A DNA stretch of 64,000 nucleotides from Erythrocercus mccallii (Eukaryota > Chordata > Aves > Passeriformes > Dicruridae), in contig VZRG01000855.1 of NCBI GenBank assembly GCA_013397435.1, positions 62,001 through 126,000 on the forward strand, written 5' to 3'. This document shows positions 46,501 through 58,018 of the stretch, piece after piece (the stretch's first letter is position 1; every line of letters begins with the position of its first letter). The notes under the pieces are model-generated. The model made no database searches, was not told the DNA's origin, and was given only the letters and a program-made list of their open reading frames with translations. Position numbers and translations under genes: made by a program.

Positions 46501-46760
46501 TTCTAATGCTGTGCGCCCCTGCCCCATCGCCCGAGTGTGTGGCGGGAGGGCAGGTGCCGCGGGAGCGGCGGGCAGCGGGGCCTGGGGTCAGGCCGTGCCC
46601 GGTACTGGGCGTGGTGCCGCGGCGGGGATGCCGCGACGCCTCCGTCCCTCCCAGCCGTGTCCCCGAGCGCCGTGCGGAGCCCCTCGGGGCTGCGGGAGGG
46701 GTGTAAGGCCCTCCCGGCAGAGGAAGGAGGGCGCTGGGGTGCAACAGCAGTGGCTTTCGT

Positions 46761-49700
46761 GCTCGTCTGGAGAGGTAAATTAGCGGTTAACTGCGGTTAT
46801 TTGAAATGTGGCGCTTGTCTGCTGGGGTGAGCGTGTGGTTTTCAGGCAGTTACTCCGTCTGCGTGACCCTGTGCGCTTACCAGAACTGTAACTCTTCCAT
46901 AGGAGAACGTTCCAGGAGAACGCGAGGCCCTGTGACATTTAACTCTGAAGCTGGATATGCATTAAACTGTAAGTTTTCCAACTTTCTTTCTGAACTTGGA
47001 TTGATGAACGGGGTGATCCTTTCATGTCTTCGAGACAAAAACTTGAGGAGTAATTTACATGAGACCCTAGCCAGACTTTTCCCATGCCCATTGCATATGT
47101 ATGTCCCTCTTGGACTGCAGTAACTGGCTAAAAATAGAAAAGTAAAGAAAATCTGGGAGAAAGTGATGCCCTGAGTGCTTGCTTTAGGTATGATTATGGT
47201 GATGGGTCTTACTTAATCCTCCAGGGCTGACAGTCACCCTTTTAGACTTAAATCAGTGTATAGGAAATACCTGTAAATGTAATACTAGTGTGTTTCCCTG
47301 TATTTGGCTGAAATAAATAGATGTTTCTTTTTCCTCACTCATAAGGCATATTTAATCAAGTATTTTACTTAGGTGATCTGATAAATAGCTCGTTTAAGGT
47401 ATAGATATATTTCTGAGTTGTTTTTTACTGTGTTAAAATATAGATGCTTTTTTGATAGATGTAATTAAATATTAAATTTCTACTGTAATAATGGGGTTTT
47501 TTGAAGGGTGAAAGGGACTGTTGTAGATGAAATTGCAGGAAGTGATCAAGCAAATGACTACAACCACTAATGAAATACATAGCAAATAAGCAATGAGATA
47601 ATTCACAAATCTGTATGTGTATACAAGTGTATATACATAAACTTCATTGTATGTCAATAGCTACATCACTGCTCTCTTAAATTTGGGTTCTCCTGTTAGC
47701 TTGAGTGAGAAGTTGGAACCTGGATATAGCTATCTGGGCATCTAAAGTGATTTTGATAACAAGTATTAGTTATTCAGTGCTCAAGACACTTCTTGGTGAA
47801 GTTTCTCTATATCTAGGCCACAGTTGTATAGCTTACAAATTACATCACTCAATCCATATAATGTTATATGGCATTTGTGCACCAGAGGAACAAAGAACTC
47901 TGAAACTGTTGTTATATATAGATTGCTCGGAAATATTGCAGTTAAATGATCTTTTATTCAAAGGTTGTTTTTCCAAAAAATAATTGTCAATTTACTTGTG
48001 CTGTCATATAACCATTCAAAATAAATTTCTTTTGAAACTTGCTAGTAATTTTGATGCTATGAGTGCCTTGGAAGTTCTATGGTGCCTTGGTGTCCACTGT
48101 GGTGGTCTGTGGGAATTCTTGAAGACGTGGTGACTAATCACAATAGGGAAAAGACAGTTAGAAGTGTTTCAAATATCCCATCACATTAAAAAAAAAAAAG
48201 TTGAGTTGATTTAGAAACAAGAAAAGGAGATGAGAAATTGAGTGTGTATTCCAGATTTCTTTCCATATATTTTATTGTGCCTTTTTTAAGCTGTATATCA
48301 GAGCTTTCATTGCAGTGACAAAATATTAACCCTTAAAATGTTTTCAAAAAATCAGACTGTGTGCCATGGAGTTGTTACAATAAACAAGAAGGAGTAAATG
48401 TCATATTTCATCTCTTTCCCCAACAAAAAGTTGCATTTCTAGGAGTAATGGTTGTTGGTGGTGAAATAGTGCCGATCAACAGTTGCTGTAATTGTCCACT
48501 ATGGAGGAATCCATGTAACACCCATTGACTTGATCAAGCTTGCACAAACCCTTAAGATACTTGTGCCAGGCCTTTTGACCCTGAGGTGGGGTGTGAATGG
48601 GCTTCTTTTTTTGCCTCTTGAGTTTCTCCAAACTAGAATCACAGTACACTGTTAGAAAAATACTTTTTCCTTTACACCACTGACAAGGAGAACATATTCC
48701 ATTCTGTGATATATCTTTGAGGTGGCAGTTTCTTGAAATTCAGGATTTTTTTTCAAGCTATAAGGAATAGCACTGAGATACTTGCTTTGCTTAATGTGAT
48801 TTATAGACCTACCTTCTAGGCATAAAGCATAATGTGAAATTGAATGACTCAATAATGGAAAAAAAGAACCCGTTGTTGAAGTACTCCCTGGATATACTAC
48901 TCCTGTTGAAGTTTGTTGTTGTTACTTTCATTTTCACTGAACTTAGCTTGACAAATTAAATGTAAACTTAGCATAACATACTGCTAAGGAAAATCTTGTG
49001 CCAGTCTGTTTTGCATACTCTGGCATGTTTTGTTTTAGCTCTGGACAGAAACCCACTGGGTTCTGGTCAGTGTCAATGGGTGCTTGGATAAAATTCAAAT
49101 GTTACTAATTTTCACTTTTGATGATATACTTTGCCTATTCAAATTAGTGTTCAGCAACTCAGTTGCGGCTCTTGATGACACTTGACGGGCTGACTCTAGC
49201 TAGTGAATAGCAGTTTATCATATAATTCATTAGAGCAATACATGTTTTTCCTAGGTATGATTCTAACAAGCATTACAGGCTGTTGCCTCACGTAAACATA
49301 TGTAAACACTTATCTTTGGTCACCGCCTTACCCCTGGGTGTGTGTTTCTCATTTTACGCCTGTGTGTGTGTGTAGATAGAGAAGTGGATGAAGGCTAGTG
49401 TGGCCCTTCTTCCTTGAGCCATATTCATTCAAATGTGTTTGTTACTACCGTATCTGTTTAATATTAGGCATCTTGTGTCTCCTAGTTTTAATACTGGCTT
49501 TGTATTGTATAGTGAATAAAACACTTTTAAAGGAACTTAGGATGTTGTGAAAGTGTTAGTCACTGTTTTCGTACTTTGAGTGAGAGAATTGCCTTCTTAT
49601 ATATTCTGAAATGCTGTAGACAATTGACCGCTGAAACATGAATGCCTGTCTCCCAATCCAGTTTTATCAATGCTCAAAGTATACTTACTAGGGTTAACAT

Positions 49701-50153
49701 GAAGGAGTTATTTTAGTATTATGGCTGCTGTGTTACTTTTGTGTTTAAAAAAAAGTGTATATGGTGACTGCACAAATAAATTATTTTCTTTTCTTGAATA
49801 GACTAGATGTAGATGTAGAAAAGCAGGCACATATGTTCCTTTCTGTAACTAAGCCTGAGCGGAAAATAAAGGAGAGAGAGGGAGGAGGAATGCTGCTCTG
49901 AAGGATGCTGGTCTTGAGATGGGTGGGTCAGATTAATTTTTCTTTAAAGAACATCAGTTGATGTGAAGTTGATTTTGAGTATTTACAGTCCTTTAAAGGT
50001 TTCATGTTATTTTGTTGAAGCAAGTCTGTCTTGCATGATGAGTGTCTCATTTTATTGTACGACTAGCAATGATAAGAAATGACGAATTCAAGGACAAAGC
50101 GACCTGAAGCAATTGAATGTGGGTAAGAGAGCAATCAAACAGCTGCACTGAAC
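46761..50153. other. AT-rich stretch, probably intronic
   Basis: If the plus-strand gene at the CpG island is real, this is its first intron. I recognise no repeats with confidence apart from a GT run near 49360 and a 12-A run near 48188. One exon candidate at 46903 is listed separately. Confidence 0.35.
46903..46968 (+). CDS. candidate exon near the CpG island
   Basis: Acceptor-like GTAACTCTTCCATAG and a donor AAACT before GTAAGTTT bracket 66 bases. One frame is open through it (ERSRRTRGPVTFNSEAGYAL), entered with two bases and leaving one. It would fit in phase with the exon end at 45997, and its exit phase fits the candidate at 61479. No in-frame ATG is present upstream, which counts against coding; it could instead be a non-coding second exon. 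Confidence 0.25.
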
Positions 50154-50217
50154 ATGTTTAAGTGGGGGCTTCGCATAAAGGACAGATGTTTAAGTGGGGG
50201 CTTCGCATAAAGGACAG
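50154..50217 (+). repeat. tandem duplication, two 32-base copies
   Basis: The unit ATGTTTAAGTGGGGGCTTCG followed by CATAAAGGACAG appears twice in a row, at 50154-50185 and 50186-50217, without mismatch. Confidence 0.95.
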
Positions 50218-53200
50218 ATTGAAGAGGAAGTTTAGCAGCGAGAAAGCTGCCTATTAGTAGCAAAGGGAATGTAGGAAGATTAGGCTGCTGAGTGTCCTAT
50301 GAGAGGGTCTTGGCTCAATGCCCATTGCATAGATGGGTAACTCTGCCTGAGGACTCCCTTGGTCTTTCTCATGCTGAATGTTTTGTGTGTGCTTAGAAGT
50401 GGATGTGTGAGATGAAACCACTAGATCAAGAGTAGTCATAAGAGAAACAGTAGTTACTGTAGTTTCTGCTGACTGCTTCATCTCAGCTCCAAGAGGAAGA
50501 GGAGCTTTCTTGTCCATGTAGAAGGAAAAGTTAAGGGAGTGCAGACCTGCTTCAAAGCAGTCTTACATATTCTTTGTCAGTATCACATTGACAGAACGGC
50601 TTAGGAACGAGGTGTAAGGAGGAAGAGTAAAGTAGCAGTGCAGTTGTCAGCAGGTTTTGCAGGCTTCTTCCTGGAAACATAACTGAACTATATTAACTTC
50701 CTCTTTAATTTTTTTCATTTTCTATCCAATCAGATTTCCAATATTTGTTGTGAGGCATCAGAAGGAGAGCTGTTTGTGTGACTCTGGGGGATTTCCTATG
50801 CAGGGCTAAGAGTTGGACTTGATTATCCTTGGGGGTCACTTCCACCTCAGAATATTCTGTGATTCTGTCGTACCTTGCATCTGCATGTGCAGTAGTGCAT
50901 GAGTGGGGCATGGGAGAAAGCAAGCTGCTGATCACTGCACTGCCTGAAGAGCTAGGAACTGCCATACAGCAGGCTGGCTTCTGTTATGGCTAAACTATAT
51001 TCAACAAACAGCTGGGATGGATCTCTGTGAGTTGTGTTCAGTGGTTTACTTGTTTGGCTCGTGTTCAAAGTAGAGATCATATTATAGGCTGACATCTAGT
51101 AATGTCAAAGGTCTACTGCGTTGCAGTTACCTGAGCTCTTGATCTGATACCATAGTTATTAGAAAACAGTTACCTCAGTTCTTCACTGGACAGAGTTTGA
51201 ATCCTTTCCCCACCATACATAAGTTGTAACAGAAGTGTGCTGGCCTGTGATGAGGTTTGTTTACACCAATGTCTCTGTGTTGGGGAAGAGGTGCTCGTCT
51301 TTACAGAAAAGGAGGAACTTTGATCTAAACAGTAAGGGACTTATAATGCTGGGAGACTATTGCGCATGGAGATGACCTCTCTGATCTAATAATTTTTCAC
51401 AGCTAAACAATTAGAGTGCTTTGAGATGAGCTTTAGGCAAGCAGGGATAAAATATTGTAAGTATCTAGCCATTTAGGCTAAAAGAAAGAGCTGTTTGTCT
51501 TATCAATATATAAATAGTACAAGGGCAAATCTGTGTGTGAACCAAGTAACTGATTACAGACTACATCATGGTTTGCTGGGTATTTTAGTGTCTTGTATTT
51601 TTTTACAAATTGCTGTACAACTCTGTTGCTGTACAAATTGCTGTACAACCTGTTTTTTTCTCACTGTTCGTGCCTTGAACTTTATCAGTTATTACAAAGA
51701 GTTCAAAAATGTTACCTTAGGAGAACTTAGTTTTCACAGAACAGAAGGTGTGTTGCTGCCAAAACCTCCCCAGTTAAAATCCCAACTGTCCTCACAGAAA
51801 AAACAAATGCATGCCTTTAGACTGAGGTTTGTGAATTCTGTCTTAAATTTAGTGCCTTTTCCATCTTAAAGTTCTGGCTTGTTTTTGTATGGGCTTGATA
51901 TACTTTTCCCATGCTTCATTTTTGCAATGCTACCTTTAACCATTTTTTTTGTAGTCACTCACTGAATTTGGAGACCAACCGTTTAAGTCTCATTCAAAAA
52001 TAGGACTTTTCTAATTTGCAGCTGGCTTCCTTGTCAAACAGTCATACTGCTTAGTACTGAAATATTATATGCAGAAAGTGTCTTGTTACATTTATTGATT
52101 GCTTTTATCTTACAGCTCATATTCAATAAATTTTGCACTGTCTGATAACATCTCTTTTAATTGGCCCCATGTGATGCAGCTATTAGCATCAAATACCAGT
52201 TGCTAGAGGAATTCCACCTACTCCTTTAATGCTTCCTGAGAACAGTTTTTCACTTGAGCTCAGCTACCTATTTCTTCTCTTAACCCTTCAAGTGTATCTT
52301 GCCCTGCCATATTTGCACTGAAGTTCTTTTTTAGTAAGCTGAGTTTTATAAAGTTTGTTCTGCCTTGATACAGTTAAAAAACCCTAAAATTGATGTAAGA
52401 ATGTAGTTTCAAGTTAAGTAGTCCTGTTCACTTGAACTGCGTAAACAGATTTTGAGATACAGTACAAGCTGTTTCCTCCAGCCAAATTATGTGTAAGTAT
52501 TATGTGTAAGTATTTCAGAAATAGGAATTTACCCATTTTATTTGGTGTAGGCATATTCAAGAAGTCAGTGTACAGTGGAATGGAAGAAAGGCTTAAAATG
52601 CATATATTAAGTAACATCCAATTTTTAAGGGGAGGAAGAAGGGAGCAGGGAATAGTCTTCACCAGTTGTGTTATATTTGGTATTTCATGCACTCCTCGCT
52701 CATCTGATTTTTTTTTGTTTTGTCCTCTGGCATATGCGAGGAATAATTTGCAGAGGTAATAGCAAACTAAACTTTGATGCATTCTGTTATTTTACTTCTT
52801 TTTGGTTGGTTTTGTCCTATCATAAATTCATCTTGCATTAATCTTTAGGTGATGGTGCTCACAGTAGGAGCATGTCACTGGTACAGCCAGGATTTGCTAT
52901 GTAATCAAGTCTTTATTTCAGTGCGAAATAGGGACTTTCTTTAAAAGATAAATCTAGGTGTGTTCAGCTCTGCTATTTCTTATAATTGTACCTTGTTTTT
53001 TTCTAAGCTGTCTTGTAAATGGCAAAGTCTTGTGGTACTCTTAAAAAAATCTTCCAACTTGATGCTGCACTGAGGTGAATTTGAAGAGTAGTATGTAAGT
53101 ACAGCCAGTTTCACTCTGTTGTAAAACGTGGGCCATCCTCTAGGGTCTACTGTATCCAAGCTTCCTGTAAGCTTTTTCTGTAGAAGAACCTCTAAAGCCC

Positions 53201-55057
53201 TGCATTTACTGGTGCATTTACTTTCCATGAGTGATTGTTAAGTGGCACTTTCACTTAGCACAGGCCTTTCCTGGGAAGTCAGCAGGAGTGGTGACCTCCT
53301 TTCAGCTCTAAGCACTGCAGGTCAAACCCTGTCTGTGGTTAAATTAGTGGTGAAGCTTTCATTGAGATCCTAAATTCATTACAATTTAAAGTCTGCAAAG
53401 CAAGTTAGCTGCATCTCTGCAAGAATGCATTTGTGAGGGTGATACTGGCCATCAGCCAGCAGTTAGCAGTTATAGTGGAGTCTTATTCCTTTATTTTTTC
53501 AGCAGAATTATAGATAGTTGTATTCAGAGGTACTTACAAACCAATATGTGAGCATTATCAGTTTATTTTCAGAAAAATACAGATACTGGAGGTTATGGTG
53601 GATTTGATTTTTACTGTATTTATTATTTGGTTGGGGCACAATTGTCACTTTTGCTCCCAGTCCTTTGTCCTCTGTGTTGTCAGGATATGTATGTATTCAC
53701 AGTAAGATGATCCTTATTTCTTAAGATTTTTTATTATTATTTAGTTCAGTTGAAAATTGTAATAGATAAAAGGAAACTGCATCAAGAATGATCCCGCTTG
53801 GGAGAAACTCACAGCAGTCGCAGACCTGTGATGGTCCAAACAAGTGGGCGTTTTACTGAAATAGTATGTAAATTAAGAAGGCCATTAAAGAAAACATGTT
53901 GTTCTGAATGTGACACTTCCACAGATCAGATAGGTACTCCAATATGACAGAGGTAATGGGTGGTTCTAGATTATGCTTTTTATACTGTATATATGCTACC
54001 TCTTTTTTCAAATTCTTAAACTTTGTTCTTTTTCTTTCAAGGATAGAAAGTGTGATCTGAAAGCTTTGTTGCTTTGTTTCTACTGGTTGAGATCATATTC
54101 AGATGTATTTGTCAGTGTTCTTCTGTACAGAAATTTTTATCGTACTGTTTGTGACTTACTGTCTTTTAAAATGTAACTTGTGTTTGCATCTATTCAAAGA
54201 TGCTGAGGGCATTTCAAATGCTGTACTCTTCTGAAGTCACAGGCAGCAAATTTTGCAGATCACCATGGTAATGTGCATGTGGGAGAAAGGCTAGTTGGAA
54301 TCTGCATTAATAGAATGTTAATATTACAGATGCTCAGTGGCACTAGCACTGCTTGTTCTTTGACACGCGTATTCTTTTACTGCATGTTCTTTGCTTAATT
54401 AAAAACAAAGTGATATGATGGAATTAAAAGCCCCTATTGTCCAATTTTTTAGTATTTTTTGTGTGTGTTTCTGAAGCAAATCTACTGAAATAATCAGATG
54501 TGGGTTAATTGTGGAATCTTCTTTCTGTTCAAACAATGCCATATGGTAGTCTCATAAACTAGCAAAGAATCTCCACAATTTCTTTGTTCCCTCTCTGAGA
54601 ACTTACGGATAGACTTAAAAGTCACGTTAGAGCTAGAGATATCTACCAAGAACACTTATTACTGATAGTGCATATCCTGGTGATTTTTGCCAAAATAATT
54701 GTGAATGTTTCAGGTGCTTGATTTTGGGTAAGCATATTTGGGTTCTTTTGTACTTGTAATTGTTTTCTCAGACACAGAATTAGTTCTGAAGTATCATCAA
54801 TGCTAGTTTATTTTTTTAATAAAGAACTGTGTTCTGTTCTGAAACTGGTTCTTAGTTGCCCTTTAGTCAGTGCTGACAACGGATAAATATAAATGCCTAT
54901 GAGTTTGTAGGAAAAGTGGACAAGAGAAAAGTTAAAGCTGACTTCTCTTGTTTCTTTATTACTGTAGTCTAAATAAACTTGGAAAAATTGGAGACTTGGA
55001 TGAAGAATGCTTTATATTCCCTATATTGATTGTCTAAAATCTCAAAGTAGCAGAACA
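50218..55057. other. AT-rich stretch, probably intronic
   Basis: No gene is recognised. One short CR1 end at about 50790 is listed separately. Frames are not protein-like. A short direct repeat of TTGCTGTACAA occurs near 51610-51650. Confidence 0.35.
50790..50868 (+). mobile_element. CR1 LINE, short 3' end fragment
   Basis: It contains GAGTTGGACTTGATTATCC, TCACTTCCACCTCAG and ATATTCTGTGATTCTG, the usual CR1 terminal sequence. Only the last 80 bases or so are recognisable. Confidence 0.8.
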
Positions 55058-55511
55058 CTGAAGACTGTGAAGGATGTAGAGGGGAAGCCATATGAGGAAT
55101 GGCTGAGGTCACTCAGTTTGCTGAGCCTGAGGGAGACTGAGGAGAGACAGAGACCTCATTGCAGTCTACAACTTCCTTGTGAGGGCAAGAGGAGCAGCAG
55201 GCACTGATCTCTGTGATGACCAGTGACAGGACCTGAGGGAATGGTACGAAGCTACTGTGCTAGGAGAGGTTTATGTTGGATATTAGGAAAAGTTTTTTAC
55301 CCAGGATGTGGTTGGTTCCTGGAAAAGGCTCCCTTAGGAAGTGGGCACGGCACTAAGCCTGACAGAATTCATAAGTGTTTGGACAATGCTCTTGAGCCCA
55401 TGGTGTGACTCTTGGGGCTGTCCTGTCCTGTCCTCCTGGCTGGCAGGGCCAGGAGTGGGTTGATGATACTTGTGGTTCCCTTTCAGTTCAGCATATCTTA
55501 CAATTCTATGA
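55058..55511 (+). mobile_element. CR1 LINE, 3' end fragment
   Basis: CR1 blocks appear in order: GAATGGCTGAGGTCACTCAG, GCCTGAGGGAGACTGAGG, CCTCATTGCAGTCTACAACT, ACAGGACCTGAGGGAATGG, GGATATTAGGAAAAG, GGTGTGACTCTTGGGG and the end TTACAATTCTATGAAA. It is 5'-truncated and resembles the copy at 14.4 kb. Confidence 0.9.
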
Positions 55512-57374
55512 AATTTTAATTACTTGCAATAACTTACTGACCCACTGCTATTGAGAATTACAGGCATTGATATGGGTTGAAAATGCAGGCCAAGTCATTA
55601 TAGCTTTTGTTAGATGGCCTGAGAGAATGAGCTTCTTAGCTCTTTCGTTGTGTAGATAAACCTTACAGCAAAAACAACCAAGAAGGATGGGGAGTTGAGA
55701 TGATCTCAGAGTTCAATGAGTCAGGATGTTCACCAGAGCTGCCTTTGCCACCAGTAGAACAGAGTTACTAGCCTGGTGTGATGTGAACATTCAGTCTTGT
55801 TCAGACTGTCCTGAACTTGGGAGGTCATCTGGAGATCTGAGCCATCTGTGCGTGTGTTCACATTACTTGGTGCATTGTTTTATAATGCTATTCACTTGTT
55901 GTATGCAATCTGTCGTAGTAATAACGCTTATTACTGTGATATTTTTCTTTCAAAATGCCAGGCCTTCTTTTGAGAGTGCAAGTGTGGGAAGTGATGACTT
56001 TGACAGTCTATGCCTTAGGAAAACAAGCTGTTTCTTTCAAGGCTGTTTTTGCAAGGGCTGAACATCACTGTGTACTCAGTGTAGTCATTTGTATATCTAG
56101 TGACATGCTAGGTCGTTTTTTTTACTTTTTGAGGAACATACTTACTGTCCACTGTACTATCTCTCTTTTTAGTTCTTTAATAGATAAAACTTGAGGGTCA
56201 GTAGGGCTTCAAACAGTAAACTGCTGTAGTTTTGGGTGGGATTTTTTTCATTCCATCATTCCTTTGACCTGTCTACTGCTGTTACGTACAGGATCTGTAG
56301 TAGCACACAGGTTGATTGTCACCTGGGTGGTTTAAAGCAGACAGCTAAGGGATTTTTCATATTAGATTCCGAAGAAAAAATTTAAGTAAACTACTTCCTT
56401 TATCTGATGAATCAGTGAAGTTACTCATGTCAGATTTTTAAAGTCTGTATTGGCAGATGTAAAAACAGAGTACCTGCTCTGAAAAGCATGCATCTAAATG
56501 CACCTTCCTCCCACTCCTTAGAAAAAAAGAAAAGCCTTTATGGTAGTAAAATAATCTGACAAAGAAATATTAGTACACAGATACCTTTTCTTTCACTTTA
56601 GAACGGTTTAGCCTCTCAAACTTTGCAATACATACTGAGTTTCTCCATTCTCAAAATTCAGTGTGTATAATTAATGTAATTAAAGTAAAACAGAAAGTTT
56701 CACCCTTTATGTAGCTGAATTTCTGCACTTTCTGCTTCTGATCCCAAGGTACCTTTCAGTCTTCTTGCTAGACTGTTCATACAGTGTTTATCATCTAAAA
56801 CCAGATGTGTGTTTCTGATGAGACAAGGAATTTCATTAGAAAGAGAAGGAATAGGAAAGTCTGATGCCAGTACAGATAAACATGACCTGGACACCAGTGT
56901 TCTGGGTGGCTGACTCCTACTAGTTTCTGGGAGAATTACTTCCCTGTTTTTTCTGACTTGGGGGGATTTCTAGAGGCCAGCCAAAATAAGTACAAATATA
57001 AAGTATTGAGATGTCTTGATGTTGCTATCTTCCAAGGATCTTTTGAGAGCAGTGTTTGAAGTGAGGAAAAGGCGTTCAGAGGTAAGTTTAAGTAGGCTAC
57101 TGTCCCAAGTCCTCTTGTAGGCTAAGTTGGTGAATAGAAGTATCTTTCTCCTAAAGAAACAGAGTGTCTTTCTCCTAAAGACGTATCTTAAGTGTAAACT
57201 TCATCTCTAGTTTGTCCTCTAACAAGCTCTGATTTTGAAATTTATATCTCTCTGATAGAGTGGGAGAAACTAAAATGAACCTTCACAATTTTTTCAACTT
57301 ACCTTTAATGTTATATAACTTACGGCTCTTTTGGTGTCAAATATGCACAGCTCTAAACTCATTGACATTTCACT
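55512..57374. other. AT-rich stretch, probably intronic
   Basis: No gene or named repeat is seen apart from the exon candidate at 57037. A direct repeat of GTCTTTCTCCTAAAGA-type occurs near 57139-57180. Confidence 0.35.
57037..57081 (+). CDS. candidate short internal exon
   Basis: Acceptor-like TTGCTATCTTCCAAG and a strong donor, CAGAG before GTAAGTTT, bracket 45 bases. Only one frame is open, reading DLLRAVFEVRKRRSE, phase 0 at both ends. The segment at 58245 begins in the same phase. The residue content is good, but 45 bases is too short to rule out chance. No family recognised. Confidence 0.3.
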
Positions 57375-57380
57375 GACTCC

Positions 57381-58012
57381 TGTTGGAGGCTCCCTTTCCC
57401 AGGAACTCCCTAATCGAGGTTTTCCCTCAGAGTCCTGTACCAGGGTTTTGAAAGGAAGAGAGCGGAGCTTGCAGCTTTCGGTCTTGGAAGATGTTTTATT
57501 GCTCTTATAGTGAGCGAGCCGCCCTCACACGGAGCTTAACTCGCTGGAAGACACAGCTGGCAAAGCCCCCAGACAGAGATAACAAGGTCGTCTTAAAGGT
57601 TTCTAGTCCAATTAACTCCTAAAACATACTCTGTTTATATTTATATTATATACCAATAATTACTACCTATTCTAGACGCGTAATTTCTACCTCAGTTTCA
57701 TTCTACCAATCTCTCTGTGCCACCTCAACAGCAGAAGATGGAGGAGAAGAAGAAGAAGGAGAACGTAGGTCACCACCCAGAATCCTCCATCTTGCCTTCA
57801 TCTTCCTCCATTCTAAAAACCCAAAACTACAAGTTTTCACCCTGTGACAAACTAAACTACTATTTATTCTGTTTGTTGTTCTCACTTCTTCAGTAAGTCT
57901 GGGAAGCTTTTCCCATGGACTAAAGTCAAAGACAATATTTTCCTGGAGTCCCAACCAGGGTCTCTGACCCAGGGCAGCATGGGGGATTTTCCCCTTGCCC
58001 TGGACTCCAACA
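57381..58012 (-). mobile_element. solo LTR, minus strand, imperfect 6-bp target duplication
   Basis: It begins TGTTGGAGGCTCC and ends GACTCCAACA, so the termini are TGTTGGAG/CTCCAACA inverted repeats. The flanks GACTCC (57375-57380) and GATTCC (58013-58018) differ at one base of a 6-bp target duplication, as made by alpha- or betaretroviral (ERVK-like) elements. On the minus strand AATAAAACATC gives the poly(A) signal near 57490. No viral genes remain inside. It is a different family from the other LTRs here. Confidence 0.8.
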
Positions 58013-58018
58013 GATTCC

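Larger units (their letters stand above)
45440..46760. promoter_or_regulatory. CpG island promoter, possibly bidirectional
   Basis: About 1.3 kb of very GC- and CpG-rich DNA stands out sharply from the AT-rich flanks, as at housekeeping-type vertebrate promoters. No TATA box is evident. On the plus strand a strong donor (GGGCAGCG before GTGAGTGG) lies at 45998. On the minus strand a well-placed ATG (AAGATGGCG) lies at 45755, so transcription in both directions is possible. Long open frames on both strands are a by-product of the GC content and are left out. Confidence 0.85.

Noticed and set aside
45454..46527. Long Pro/Arg/Ala-rich frames on both strands, up to 357 codons
   Set aside because: CpG-rich DNA lacks stop codons by composition; all frames are open at once and none has domains or splice support.
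50154..50217. Considered as a CRISPR-like repeat
   Set aside because: Only two copies, with no spacers, in vertebrate DNA; it is a simple tandem duplication.
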